From assembly GCF_901538265.1 (NCBI RefSeq), contig NZ_LR593886.1, forward strand, positions 2,836,843-2,900,842: a stretch of DNA of 64,000 nt, given 5' to 3'. Made by a program: the position numbers and the translations under genes. Below, in pieces: positions 26,473 through 35,330 of this stretch. The first letter of the stretch is position 1; each line of letters starts with the position of its first letter. The DNA is from Gemmata massiliana. Lineage in GTDB: Bacteria; Planctomycetota; Planctomycetia; Gemmatales; Gemmataceae. Under the pieces are notes generated by a model that was not told the origin of the DNA, did not search any database, and saw only the letters and a program-made list of their open reading frames with translations.

Positions 26473-27078
26473 ATGCCCGGAACGAGCGAGAACTTACACG
26501 GAAGTGCACCGGACCGCAGCCCGGTGGCCCTGATTCTGGTCGATGTCATCAACCCGCTTGATTTCCCAGAAGCTGATCAACTGCTCCGGTTCGCAATTCC
26601 CGCCGCGGACCGGCTGGCCGAACTGAAGCATCGCGCGAAGCGGGCTGGGGTGCCGGTGGTGTACGCGAACGACAACTTCGGGCGCTGGCGCTCGGACCTC
26701 TCGGCCGTGGTCGAGCGGTGCCGGGAACCGGGGTGCAAGGGCGCCGCCCTTGTTGAGCGCCTCCGGCCCGAGTGCGACGACTACTTCGTGCTGAAACCCA
26801 AGCACTCGGCGTTCTTCTCGACCACGATGGACACGCTCCTGCGGTACCTGGGCGTTCGGACCGTGGTGCTGGGCGGGTTCGCGGCGGACATCTGCGTCCT
26901 GTTCACGGCCAACGATGCGTACATGCGCGACCTGCGCATTGTGATCCCGAGCGACGGTGTGGCCTCGAACGGGTCCGCGGACCGGGACACGGTCCTCGCA
27001 TTGATGCGCCGGGTGCTGAAAGCCGAAACGCCAAGGGCCGACGAGATCGACTTCGCCGCTCTCGCGAAGGAGCCGTGA
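26473..27078 (+). CDS. Isochorismatase-family cysteine hydrolase
   Basis: 201 residues from ATG 26473. The catalytic triad of the family is visible: D24 (LILVDVINPLDF), a Lys in VLKPKHSAFF, and nucleophile C141 (GGFAADICVLFT), with the cis-peptide GGFAAD before it. Family members hydrolyse isochorismate, nicotinamide, ureidoacrylate or similar amides. The substrate here is unknown. Followed 60 bp later by a DUF892 gene on the same strand. Confidence 0.85.
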   Translation: MPGTSENLHGSAPDRSPVALILVDVINPLDFPEADQLLRFAIPAADRLAELKHRAKRAGVPVVYANDNFGRWRSDLSAVVERCREPGCKGAALVERLRPECDDYFVLKPKHSAFFSTTMDTLLRYLGVRTVVLGGFAADICVLFTANDAYMRDLRIVIPSDGVASNGSADRDTVLALMRRVLKAETPRADEIDFAALAKEP

Positions 27079-27137
27079 TCGGCCCGCGAAGTGCTGAACC
27101 ACGCGCCGTTCGATTTCGCCCGCTACCGGAGCAACAC

Positions 27138-27704
27138 ATGCCTCTCGACTCGCTGCACGACTTGTACGTCAACGAACTCAAGGATCTGTACAACGCGGAG
27201 AACCAACTCATTAAAGCCCTCCCGCGGATGGCTAAGGCTGCGACCGCCCCGGAACTGTGCGCCGCGTTCACCGAGCACTTGGAGGTGACCCGCGGGCAGG
27301 TCGAGCGCCTGGACCGGATCTTTAATGGCCTCGGGGTCAGCCCGAAAGGGAAGAAATGTAAGGCAATGGAGGGCCTAATCGAAGAGGGCAAAGAGGTGAC
27401 GGACGAGGACGGCGAGGACGAGGTCATCGATGCGGCCCTGATCGCCGCGGCCCAGCGCGTCGAGCACTACGAGATGGCCGGTTACGGGTGCGTCCGCACG
27501 TTCGCAAACCTTCTCGGGTACGCGGACGCGGCGGCACTACTCCAGAAAACGCTTGATGAAGAAGGCGAGGCGGACAAGAAACTCACCGAACTCGCCGAGT
27601 CCGTCATTAACGTCGAAGCCGAGCAAAGTGACGGCGAAGAGCACGAACCTGTAAGTAAGGCTGCGCGAGGCGGGCGCTCACGGCCGAAGGTAACCCGGAA
27701 GTAA
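27138..27704 (+). CDS. DUF892 (YciE/YciF-like) ferritin-like protein
   Basis: 188 residues from ATG 27138. LHDLYVNELKDLYNAENQLI at the N-terminus, EHLEVTRGQVERLDRIF in the centre and AAQRVEHYEMAGYGCVRTFA give the E, ExxH and E/H positions of the four-helix di-iron bundle. DEEGEADKKLTELAE forms the last helix. A basic tail (GGRSRPKVTRK) follows. Such proteins are general-stress associated; the metal-site role is from family knowledge. Confidence 0.85.
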   Translation: MPLDSLHDLYVNELKDLYNAENQLIKALPRMAKAATAPELCAAFTEHLEVTRGQVERLDRIFNGLGVSPKGKKCKAMEGLIEEGKEVTDEDGEDEVIDAALIAAAQRVEHYEMAGYGCVRTFANLLGYADAAALLQKTLDEEGEADKKLTELAESVINVEAEQSDGEEHEPVSKAARGGRSRPKVTRK

Positions 27705-27774
27705 TCGTAACTGCCTCCGAGATGCGTCGGAATCGCGTCCCGCTCCATGTTCGCTTGGAGCGGGCGCGTCGCGT

Positions 27775-28095
27775 TCACACGGCGAGCTTTAATCCCTGGT
27801 ACCACTCCCGGTACGGCGTGTTGACCGCCATGTGCCGGTTGTAGTCCGGCGCGTCATCAGTCCACCACACCGGCCCGCGCTCTCCGAGTCCTACTTTCGC
27901 GGCCTGAACTTGGCGCCGCGCACGGCGTCGTTCCGCTTCTGGCGCGTGGGCGGATCGGCGCAGTGCAGCGCGGGCGCGCCCCAATTCCCCCATCAGGCGC
28001 TCGCGCTCGTCCGTCGTGAGCGCCGGGTTGGTCATCCGCCAGAGGCGCCCGCGGACGACGAAATACCGCCCGTCCGGGGTTGCGGGATACACCAT
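27775..28095 (-). CDS. Small conserved hypothetical protein
   Basis: 106 residues from ATG 28095 (MVYPATPDGRYFVVRGRLWR). The pattern YFVVRGRLWRMTNPALTTDE, a basic helix, GERGPVWWTDDAPDYNRHMA and NTPYREWY matches a widespread small bacterial protein without known function. Upstream alternative starts lack the conserved beginning. Confidence 0.7.
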   Translation of the reverse strand: MVYPATPDGRYFVVRGRLWRMTNPALTTDERERLMGELGRARAALRRSAHAPEAERRRARRQVQAAKVGLGERGPVWWTDDAPDYNRHMAVNTPYREWYQGLKLAV

Positions 28096-28185
28096 TGTTG
28101 ACCTTGCTTTCCGCTCACATCTGAGAACGTGCTGCATACCGGGCGAGAATTCCGGGAAAGCACTGGACTGAAGCCACCTCTCGCC

Positions 28186-28845
28186 TCACGACGCGAGCGG
28201 CGACTGGTCGAGGTGACGGGTCAGATCGGCCGGGTCGTCGAACACCGCATCGGCTTTGAGATCGGTATCGTTCCACCCACCGCACCGGAGCGCGATCACT
28301 CGCACCCCGGCCTTGCGCGCGGCTTCGACGTCGTAAGGTGTGTCTCCGAGGAGAACTACCGCATCCGGTGGAAGCTCGATCTCACCGAGGGCGGCGTGGA
28401 CGATGTCCGGGTCCGGTTTGGACCGGTCCGCGTCGTCCGAGGACGTGGCGGCTTCGATCACCCGGTCCGCGCCGCACACCTTGAGGAGCGGACCGAGTTC
28501 GTCCTTCGTGGCCGAACTCGCCACGGCCAGTTTCAGCCCGCGCTCCTTGAGTTGATGGAGCAGTGCCTCCGCGCCGCGGCACGCGCGCAGTTTGGGAAGG
28601 TATTCACTCAAGAAGATCGCGGCCCGCCGGTCACTGATCCGCTTCCCCTCTGGAGACTCGGCGTCCAATCCGCACACCTTCGGGAGCAACTTGTCTCCGC
28701 CCATCCCGATCAGTGGGCGGACAGTTTCAAACGCAACGGCCTTCCCACTCTCAGCGAGCGCCTTCACCCAGGCGTGCGCGTGAGCATCGTTGCTCTCAAC
28801 AAGCGTACCATCGATGTCCAGCAGTACCCCACGAACGGGTTGCAT
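28186..28845 (-). CDS. HAD-superfamily phosphatase (beta-phosphoglucomutase/Gph-like)
   Basis: 219 residues from ATG 28845. HAD motifs in order: VLLDIDGTLVESND (nucleophile and acid Asp), LKLAVASSATKDEL (motif II), the Lys in DRSKPDPDIVHAAL (motif III) and VVLLGDTPYDVEAARKAG (motif IV). The alpha-helical cap lies between motifs I and II. It likely dephosphorylates a small phosphosugar. It ends the minus-strand run containing the oxidoreductase pseudogene, 9 bp away. Confidence 0.85.
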   Translation of the reverse strand: MQPVRGVLLDIDGTLVESNDAHAHAWVKALAESGKAVAFETVRPLIGMGGDKLLPKVCGLDAESPEGKRISDRRAAIFLSEYLPKLRACRGAEALLHQLKERGLKLAVASSATKDELGPLLKVCGADRVIEAATSSDDADRSKPDPDIVHAALGEIELPPDAVVLLGDTPYDVEAARKAGVRVIALRCGGWNDTDLKADAVFDDPADLTRHLDQSPLAS

Positions 28846-28854
28846 CGGCGCCCC

Positions 28855-30010
28855 TCAGCGTTTGACTCTGACCGCGCGCCCGCTCGCCGCGGACTCGTAG
28901 ATTGCTTCGATCGCCAGCATGTCTGCGAGTCCCTCTTCGCCCGGCGTGACGGGTTCCTTGTTCTGGAGAACGCATTCGGCGAAGTAGTCCATCTCGGCCG
29001 CGAAGTGGTTCACCGGCTGTACCTTGAACTCCTCCCGACCCGACGGGCGCGCGACGGCGAGCTTCTGCCCGCGGTACCCGAATGCGTTCTCCAGTTCGAT
29101 GAACCCGGTGCTCCCGTTGACTCGGACCCACCGGCTCTCGGCTGCATCGAACCCGCAGTCGCAGTGGGCCAGGGCGCCGGACGGGAATCGCAGCTCGAAC
29201 GCGACGCTCCGGGGTACTTCGCGGAAGCGCGGATCGTCTTTCGGCTCGTCGGCAAACGCGGTGACCTCGACCGGTTCCTCGCGCGTGACATACCGAGCCG
29301 CATTCAGGCAGTAGATGCCCACGTCCCCGACCGGTCCGCCCCCCGAGCGTCTTGCTGAGCCGGATGTTCGGTGCTTTTGTGACTTGGCAGTTGGTCGCCA
29401 GAATGGTGCGCACGGCACCAATGGTTTTGTCGGCACACAGCTTCATCACGGTCCGGTTGAACGGCTCGCAATGGAGCCGGTACGCGATCATCAACTTCCG
29501 TTTCGCTTCCTTGGCTGCGGCGATCATCGCCTTGCAGTCGGTCGAGTTCGTCGCCATTGGTTTTTCGCACAGCACGTGCTTGCCCGCCTTGAGCCCGCGG
29601 ATCGTATATTCGGCGTGCATGCTGTTGGGCAGCACGATGTAGATGGCATCCACGGCGGGATCGTCGCGGAGCCGGCCGTAGCTCTCGTAGTCGTAGATGT
29701 GCTTCGGGTCGATACCGTAGGCCGCCGCGACTCGCTTCGCCTTGTCCGGGTGCCCGCTCACGAGCGCCGTGGGGCGCGCGAGTTTGCATTGTGCGAACGC
29801 GGGCATGATCTCTTCCAGGGCCAACTGACCCAATCCCACGATCGCGAACCCGACCGTTTTCTCGACCAGTTCGGGCAACTTCAGATCGGGCGGTTGCTTG
29901 TCCGGCGGGGCCAGGGGCGGCCCCGCCGCGCCCGCGAGGAGCCCCGTCCCCATGAGTCCGGCAGATGCAGCCATAAAGGTACGGCGCGTGTGATCGGTGG
30001 AAGCGGCCAT
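28855..30010 (-). pseudogene. Tat-exported Gfo/Idh/MocA oxidoreductase, one frameshift
   Basis: From ATG 30010 the protein begins MAASTDHTRRTFMAASAGLM, a twin-arginine signal, then FAIVGLGQLALEEIMPAF (NAD-binding) and VLCEKPMATN (catalytic lysine region). The frame is lost in a run of six C at 29339-29344. In the next frame the sequence continues without a gap as GGPVGDVGIYCLNAARY to the end (ESAASGRAVRVKR). Removing one base of the run restores a full ~384-residue protein. The rest of the sequence is intact, so it is either a very recent mutation, phase variation at the homopolymer, or a sequencing error. Confidence 0.85.
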
Positions 30011-30395
30011 AACGAACGGACCTCGCGTTGGGCAGGGGGCCGTGTGCAACTCCCGCGCCCCGGTCCCATCGCGGCGGTGAGTATGGCGAACCCTGTGGGA
30101 CGTGTCGTATTTCAATCGCAGCCGTTAATGTGCGCACCGAACGACGAGTGGGAACGCTCGTGCTCATTTCGTGTGGCAAGGGACACGAGATCCGCAACGC
30201 GGGTCGCTAAAAACGCTCAGCGTGTGTTGGTACGAAAAACAGTCGCCCGATGACTACGGGCGAGACCGTTACTTTTGGGCGAGTTCAAGGAGATCGTGGG
30301 GCCACCCGAGTGGACCGAAATCGAAGAGCACTTCGGTGGCGAGTCACTCCTGGGAGTCACCCGTGCGGGTCCGTATTCGCGTTGGCCTGAGTGCC
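30011..30395. other. Intergenic, no convincing gene
   Basis: Between two minus-strand genes. A short plus-strand frame at 30275 reads FKEIVGPPEWTEIEEHFGGE and looks protein-like but has only 60 codons, no start signal and overlaps the next gene. Confidence 0.4.
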
Positions 30396-30947
30396 TCAAT
30401 ACGGAGTGGCCGGAAGCGCGTTGCCGGGGATCGAGATTTCGGCCGACGGGCGGTTGATCGCGCCGTACTCGTCCAACAGGTTCCGAACATGAGTGGCGTT
30501 CATTGTGCGAACCGTTACGACCACGTGCCCGGTTTCCAGTTCGGATGCGTGCCACTGGGCTTCGTCTTCGGGAATCCCCGCTCCCACCAGCGCGCCGACG
30601 ACTGTGCCGATGCTCGCACCGGCCACAGAACTGGCAAGTAGCGCGACAATGGCACCGCCCGCGATCACCGGTCCGAGCGGAGACATCAGCCCCGCGGCGA
30701 CAGCCGTTCCGAAGCCCAGCCCGGTGATCCCACCGACCGCGGCACCGATCCCGGCGCCGTCCTCCCATTGCGTGTTGGTTGAGTCGTCCGAGAAACTCGA
30801 CCGGTCGTCCGGCCCGAACACGCCGATCTGCTCGTTCTGGTACCCCGACCCCCGCAGCGCCTCAATTGCCCGGCGAGCTTCTGCATAGCCGGGGAACACC
30901 CCAACCACTGTGACCATTTCCGCACTGCTCATATTGCTCTTTTTCAT
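30396..30947 (-). CDS. General-stress-protein-17M-like membrane protein with glycine zipper
   Basis: 183 residues from ATG 30947 (MKKSNMSSAEMVTVVGVFPG), preceded by GGAGAAC. The N-terminal domain (VVGVFPGYAEARRAIEALRG, then GYQNEQIGVFGPDD) matches the YflT/GS17M stress-protein fold. A ~70-residue Gly/Ala-rich hydrophobic segment (GIGAAVGGITGLGFGTAVAA) follows. The C-terminus (HVVVTVRTMNATHVRNLLDE) repeats the small alpha/beta unit. A stress or membrane-integrity role is inferred. Confidence 0.75.
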   Translation of the reverse strand: MKKSNMSSAEMVTVVGVFPGYAEARRAIEALRGSGYQNEQIGVFGPDDRSSFSDDSTNTQWEDGAGIGAAVGGITGLGFGTAVAAGLMSPLGPVIAGGAIVALLASSVAGASIGTVVGALVGAGIPEDEAQWHASELETGHVVVTVRTMNATHVRNLLDEYGAINRPSAEISIPGNALPATPY

Positions 30948-31065
30948 GTTGTTCTCCTTCTCACCAACCGCGGAGCCGCGCCGCGTAAGAAACGCGAACC
31001 GCTCCACTCAATTGGTGTGCAACATGGGCGACGTGTTCGCCGAAGTTGTCTTTTCGGAACCGGTA

Positions 31066-31302
31066 TCATACTCGGTCGCGTAGTGCAGTCGCACCGACGT
31101 GTTTAGCGCAATTCGCACAGCAATAAACGGTTCCATCGTGCTCGACACCATGACCAACGACTCGGCAGCCGCAATGTGCGCACTCCGGGGCCAGCGCGTG
31201 AATCGCGCACTCGAACGAGTCGAATGTGTGCGATTCGCCGCTGGTTTCTGTGACGGTGAAGGCTTTGTCGTACTCGTTCCCGCACACTTCACACTTCCCC
31301 AT
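31066..31302 (-). CDS. Cysteine-rich small zinc-binding protein
   Basis: 78 residues from ATG 31302 (MGKCEVCGNEYDKAFTVTET). Cys motifs CEVCG, CAHCGC and CCANCAKH plus HTFDSFECAIHAL match a small conserved protein found in many bacteria with metal-binding potential. Function unknown. Confidence 0.7.
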   Translation of the reverse strand: MGKCEVCGNEYDKAFTVTETSGESHTFDSFECAIHALAPECAHCGCRVVGHGVEHDGTVYCCANCAKHVGATALRDRV

Positions 31303-31860
31303 TGTTCGTCCTCCGTAGTGGTGGTCGCAAGGGCGACCCGTTCCACGCAATAACAGCCACGAGCATAGCGCAGCAAATCACGCGCCCGCGGATCTATGGC
31401 CAGTGCGAAGATCCGGGCCGTGGATTTGAACGAGGTGACGTTCGTCTGCACCGAGGGACATTACCAGATCAGTAAGGCAGCGCGGCCGCCCTGTCCGAGG
31501 TTGCGGCCAAGCGCTGACCAGTTGCCCGCAGTTCGATAGCGAGCCGTCGCTGGACTTTTAATGCGAGTGTTTCGCCCGAAGAGGTGTCCTCGGTCAGGCG
31601 CGAGGAGGGGCAACCGTTGTGGGTCACGCTGGATGTGCAGAAAGAGGCCGACCGAGTGCTTCCAGCCCGGTACGTCCCGGCCGGTGTGGACGAAACGGCG
31701 ACGTGTTCCAGTTCCGCGGGCGTACCACGTCGTACCCGGAACTGGCGCTCGCCGGGACGTTCGCGGAAGAAAACTTTGTTGGAGTGAATGAATCGGAAAA
31801 GTATCCCCCTGGTTTCCCAAGGGGTTGAGGGTAATCGGGGATTGCCGAACACATTTGGAG
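31303..31860. other. Gap with weak coding-like remnant
   Basis: No intact gene. A plus-strand stretch at about 31,560-31,700 (ASVSPEEVSSVRREEGQPLW) looks like part of a decayed gene, but it has no start and is interrupted by stops upstream. No repeat is seen. Confidence 0.35.
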
Positions 31861-31949
31861 CGGAGAGGGCGGGATTCGAACCCGCGGTGGGGTTTTACCC
31901 CCACGCCGCTTTAGCAAAGCGGTGCTTTCGACCACTCAGCCACCTCTCC
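31861..31949 (-). tRNA. tRNA-Ser (anticodon GCU)
   Basis: The minus strand folds as a class II tRNA: acceptor GGAGAGG pairing with CCTCTCC and a G discriminator, D-arm GGCTGAGTGGTC, anticodon stem CCGCT/AGCGG with loop TTGCTAA (anticodon GCT), a long variable arm GCGTGGGGGTAAAACCCC, and T-arm GCGGGTTCGAATCCCGC. The 3' CCA is not encoded. The long variable arm confirms the serine type. Confidence 0.97.
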
Positions 31950-32245
31950 AGGTGCTTACTTTCCTAGTTTTTCTACGTTTCAGCTCGCTTTTAGTCTCTG
32001 CGCTGTCGATCACTTCTCGTCGCCAAGTACGCCACCGAGCCCTTCTGCTGAGTGACGCATGGAAAAGGATACCGGTTCGCGCCCCCCTCGTAAAGCCCTC
32101 GATTGACCGAAGATGGTGGTAAGTGGATGAGGAAGGGGTGGGCGCTATTCACGACTTCAGTGCCTGGGGACGCTGGGGCACGCGGGTCGTGAAACTCTTT
32201 GATCTCGACCGCGGTTCGCGATCGGTCCCCGAATTACACCCTCGC

Positions 32246-32623
32246 TTACTGCAGTGGGTACCGCGCGACTACCGGAGCGTCGCCGAAGTGCTCCTTCCGA
32301 CGCTTGGTTTTGCGCCGAATGACGCACACCAACTGCCGCCGGTTGCACTCGCCCGCGTAGGTCTCGAATGCGTCCCGGAGTTCGTCGCGCCGGCGCCGCG
32401 CGCTCGACTTGAGGTGGAACGTGAGCTGGTTCTTGTGCCACTTGGGGCGCTTCATGTTGGTCCCCGGCGGGCCGTAGCGCCGCACGAGTTCCTGGAACCG
32501 CACGAGCGCCCCTTCCAGGGATTCGCCCTCGCGAACGGTCACTTTTACACCCACTACTTGTGCGTCTTGACGGCCGACGCGGGGCCGGTTGAAAGGGCCG
32601 CTTGGGGCCGAAACAGAAATCAT
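32246..32623 (-). CDS. rpsU: S21-like (bS21) ribosomal protein
   Basis: 125 residues from ATG 32623, or about 102 from GTG 32554, the more usual S21 beginning (GVKVTVREGESLEGALVRFQ). This N-terminus matches bS21 (VxVREGExxExALRRFKR), and the C-terminal half is strongly basic (SSARRRRDELRDAF, RRKTKRRKEHFG). It is longer than the ~60-70 residues of the standard protein, and the central segment is unusual. bS21 sits on the 30S platform near the 16S 3' end. Which start is used decides whether it carries an N-terminal extension. Confidence 0.75.
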   Translation of the reverse strand: MISVSAPSGPFNRPRVGRQDAQVVGVKVTVREGESLEGALVRFQELVRRYGPPGTNMKRPKWHKNQLTFHLKSSARRRRDELRDAFETYAGECNRRQLVCVIRRKTKRRKEHFGDAPVVARYPLQ

Positions 32624-32736
32624 CTCGCGCTGTTAAGAATACCGTCGGGGCGCGAAAGAACAACGAACTCGGGCGCGACAGTTCAACTTTACTGCCACCG
32701 CGCCCGTGCGCTTCGGACCCGTTGCGGGCCGAGGAC

Positions 32737-33897
32737 TCATTTGGGGAACACCTTCGTGGCCGTCTTGAGGAACAGATCGCGGGCCGCCCACTGGTCGCCG
32801 CTCGTGCATTGCACCATGAAAACCGCCACCATGCCCGTTTTGGGGTCGACGGACAGGTCGGTGCCGTAGGCCCCGTCGTGGCCGAACATGCCGTTGCGCA
32901 GGTGGTACCCCAGGCTGTAATTGACCTTGGTCTTCCCGGTTTGCTCCTTGCGCAGTTCATCCATCGCGGCGCGCGACAGGTAGCGCTTGCCGTCCAGTTC
33001 GCCGTCGTTGGCCAGCACCAGCCCGTAGCGGAAAATGTCGTGCGTGGTGGAGAACAGACCGCCCCCGGCCTCGGGGAACCGGCGCGTCCGGTCGCTCAGC
33101 GGCTTGGTCAGGAAGCCGACGTCGCCCCGGGCGTACCCGTTCTTCTGCTTGTTAGGGCCGTATGCGCCGGCCAACCGAGCGACCTGCGCGTCGCTCGGCC
33201 AAAAGGTAGTTTCTGTCATCCCCAGCGGGTCGAAGAAGCGCTTCTGGAGGAACGTCTCGTAGGGCATACCGCTGACCACTTCGACAACGCGCGCGGCGAC
33301 GTTCATGCCCTGGTTGCCGTAGGCGTACTTGTCGCCGGGGTGTGACTGGAGCGGCCCTGTCACTGAACTTAGCGCGCGGGCCTTCAGCGGGGCGCTGTCC
33401 GAACCCGTGACTTGTTGAAGCTCGGACGAACCAGCGAGGCCGCTGGTGTGGCTGAGCAGGTGCCGGATCGTAACCGGGCGCGCCGGGGGTTTCAGCAGGA
33501 CGTGAGCTTGATCCCGTTCTTCGACGACCATCCACTTGCCGAGTTGCGGGATGAACTTCGTCACCGGGTCGTCCAGGCTGACCTTGCCCTCGTCCACCAG
33601 CATCATGATGGAGGCACCGGTGAACATTTTCGTCATCGACGCGATCCAGAAGACGTTGTCCTCGCTGATCGCCTTCTTCGCCTCGACGTCCGCGAACCCC
33701 ATCAAGTTCTTGTAATGAACCTTCCCGGTCTTGTCGGCGACGATCCCGATGATCCCCGCGATCTTGTAGTTGTCGAGGTACGGCTGCATCGCCGCGGTGA
33801 TCTCGGGGCTGGCCGGGGGCGCGCCATCGGCAGCGCAGGCAAGTGCGGGCGAAACGAGCGCCACAAGAACGAATGCGGGCGTGAATGCGACCTTCAT
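32737..33897 (-). CDS. Secreted serine hydrolase, beta-lactamase class C/PBP fold
   Basis: 386 residues from ATG 33897 with GAAGGGAACC upstream. A signal peptide (AFVLVALVSPALACA) precedes the mature domain. The active site S87-x-x-K90 is in FWIASMTKMFTGASIMM, the Tyr motif is YAYGNQGMNV, and the third box is likely GHDGAYGTD. Members hydrolyse beta-lactams, D-amino peptides or esters; here a periplasmic esterase or peptidase is most likely. It lies 58 bp downstream of the permease gene on the same strand and may be the last gene of that unit. Confidence 0.85.
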   Translation of the reverse strand: MKVAFTPAFVLVALVSPALACAADGAPPASPEITAAMQPYLDNYKIAGIIGIVADKTGKVHYKNLMGFADVEAKKAISEDNVFWIASMTKMFTGASIMMLVDEGKVSLDDPVTKFIPQLGKWMVVEERDQAHVLLKPPARPVTIRHLLSHTSGLAGSSELQQVTGSDSAPLKARALSSVTGPLQSHPGDKYAYGNQGMNVAARVVEVVSGMPYETFLQKRFFDPLGMTETTFWPSDAQVARLAGAYGPNKQKNGYARGDVGFLTKPLSDRTRRFPEAGGGLFSTTHDIFRYGLVLANDGELDGKRYLSRAAMDELRKEQTGKTKVNYSLGYHLRNGMFGHDGAYGTDLSVDPKTGMVAVFMVQCTSGDQWAARDLFLKTATKVFPK

Positions 33898-33955
33898 GCG
33901 CGGGTTCCCTTCGCGTGAGAGAGGTGCCGTTCCGAACCTCTGTTGCGGTGCGCGG

Positions 33956-35254
33956 TCACACGTGCCGGAGCGCTTCGACCGGGTCGAGGCGGGCGGCCCG
34001 GCGCGCCGGGAGCACACCGGATATCAGCCCGACCACCAGCGCCACCCCGACCGCCAGCAGCGGCGACCACAAGCGGATGATCGTCGGCAGCCCGATCACC
34101 CCGCTCACCACGAACGCGAGTCCGATCCCCAGTGCGACCCCGACGATCCCCCCGCACCCCGACAGGAGAACAGCCTCAGCCAGGAACTGCGAGGCGATGT
34201 CGCGCTGTCTGGCCCCGAGCGCGCGGCGGATGCCGATCTCGCGGGTGCGCTCGGTTACCGTTGCGAGCATGATGTTGACGATCCCGATCCCGCCGACCAG
34301 GAGCGAGATGCCGGCGATCGACCCGAGGATCAGCGTGAACAGCCGCTGGGTCTCCTCGGCCTTGCGCAGGAGGTCCAACGGGACGCTGAGCGTCACGTCC
34401 TTGCGCGGGTGGAACTGGTCCAGGAGCGACTGGAGGGCCTTGGCCGTGCGCGGCACGTCGGCCACGTCCCCGACGCGCACCGTCACCTGACTGATCTCCA
34501 ACTTCTCGACCGAGAACGACCCGGCCTTCATGGTCATCAGCTCGACCCCGAGCCGAACCCGGTCCGTCTGGAAGGGGATGAACATCACCTTGTTGAAATC
34601 GGCGTCTCCGCTATCGGCCCCGGCCGCGGCCAGTGTCTTCGGCGCGGCGATGCCGATCACGGTGAACGCGCGCGACCGGTCCGGGCTCTCCAGGGTGACG
34701 GCCCGGCCGATCGGGTCTTGGGTCGGGAACAGGGTCTCCGCCGCCGCCGAGCCGAGGACCGCGACCGGCGCGAAGGACTCATCGTCGCCCCCCTCGATCC
34801 CGCGCCCCGCGGTGAGCCGGATGTTGTGCTGACGCAGGAAGTCCGGAGTGACCCCGATCACCCGGACCTCCATTTTCTTGTCCAGGTTGCGGACCGTTTT
34901 GCGGTACTCGCGCATCGGGGTGGCCGCGGTCACGGTCGGCACGGTCGCGCGGATGCGCTCCAGATCCCGGAACGTGAGGCCGTAGGCGAGCAGGTCCACG
35001 CCCTGGCGCTGGGTCGGTTCATCGGTGGGCTTGACGCTCCGCAACAGGATCGTCGTGGCCCCGAGGTCTTCGAGCTGCTTGAGCGCCTGGTACCGGGCCG
35101 CTTCGCCGACGGCCAGCATGACGATCACCGACGCGACCCCGAGCACGATGCCGAGCGCCGTCAGTAGCGTCCGCAGCCGGTGGGCGGCGAGGCTCCGCAA
35201 CCCGAGCTTGAGCGGGTGAATGAACCGGGACGGGATCGTCGGCAGAAATTTCAT
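33956..35254 (-). CDS. MacB-type FtsX-like permease, without ATPase domain
   Basis: 432 residues from ATG 35254. The first TM segment is in LLTALGIVLGVASVIVMLAV, followed by a large periplasmic domain (about 55-300). The three C-terminal TMs lie in LGSIAGISLLVGGIGIVNIM, SGCGGIVGVALGIGLAFVV and LLAVGVALVVGLISGV. ERTREIGIRRALGARQRDI is the FtsX/MacB cytoplasmic motif. Normal MacB has an N-terminal ATPase of ~230 residues, absent here, so a separate ATPase must be encoded elsewhere. It follows the adaptor gene by 76 bp and is presumably co-transcribed with it. Confidence 0.85.
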   Translation of the reverse strand: MKFLPTIPSRFIHPLKLGLRSLAAHRLRTLLTALGIVLGVASVIVMLAVGEAARYQALKQLEDLGATTILLRSVKPTDEPTQRQGVDLLAYGLTFRDLERIRATVPTVTAATPMREYRKTVRNLDKKMEVRVIGVTPDFLRQHNIRLTAGRGIEGGDDESFAPVAVLGSAAAETLFPTQDPIGRAVTLESPDRSRAFTVIGIAAPKTLAAAGADSGDADFNKVMFIPFQTDRVRLGVELMTMKAGSFSVEKLEISQVTVRVGDVADVPRTAKALQSLLDQFHPRKDVTLSVPLDLLRKAEETQRLFTLILGSIAGISLLVGGIGIVNIMLATVTERTREIGIRRALGARQRDIASQFLAEAVLLSGCGGIVGVALGIGLAFVVSGVIGLPTIIRLWSPLLAVGVALVVGLISGVLPARRAARLDPVEALRHV

Positions 35255-35330
35255 CGCGGGGCACGCGAAGGGCCGTGGGGAGGAACGGTACGGGAGGGCC
35301 AGCTTTTGTTGCCGGCTCTACTCCGGTCGG

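Noticed and set aside
28129-29358. Plus-strand frame of 409 codons opposite HAD and oxidoreductase genes
   Set aside because: Both minus-strand products have clear domain motifs; this frame has none.
30275-30457. Short protein-like frame (FKEIVGPPEWTEIEEHFGGE)
   Set aside because: Only 60 codons, no good start or ribosome site, and overlaps the stress-protein gene. May be a remnant but cannot be supported.
32123-32869. Plus-strand frame of 248 codons over the S21-like gene
   Set aside because: The minus strand carries the bS21 signature; this frame has no motif.
33770-35167. Plus-strand frame of 465 codons opposite the permease
   Set aside because: Arg/Asp/Pro-rich shadow of the FtsX-type permease on the other strand; no motifs.
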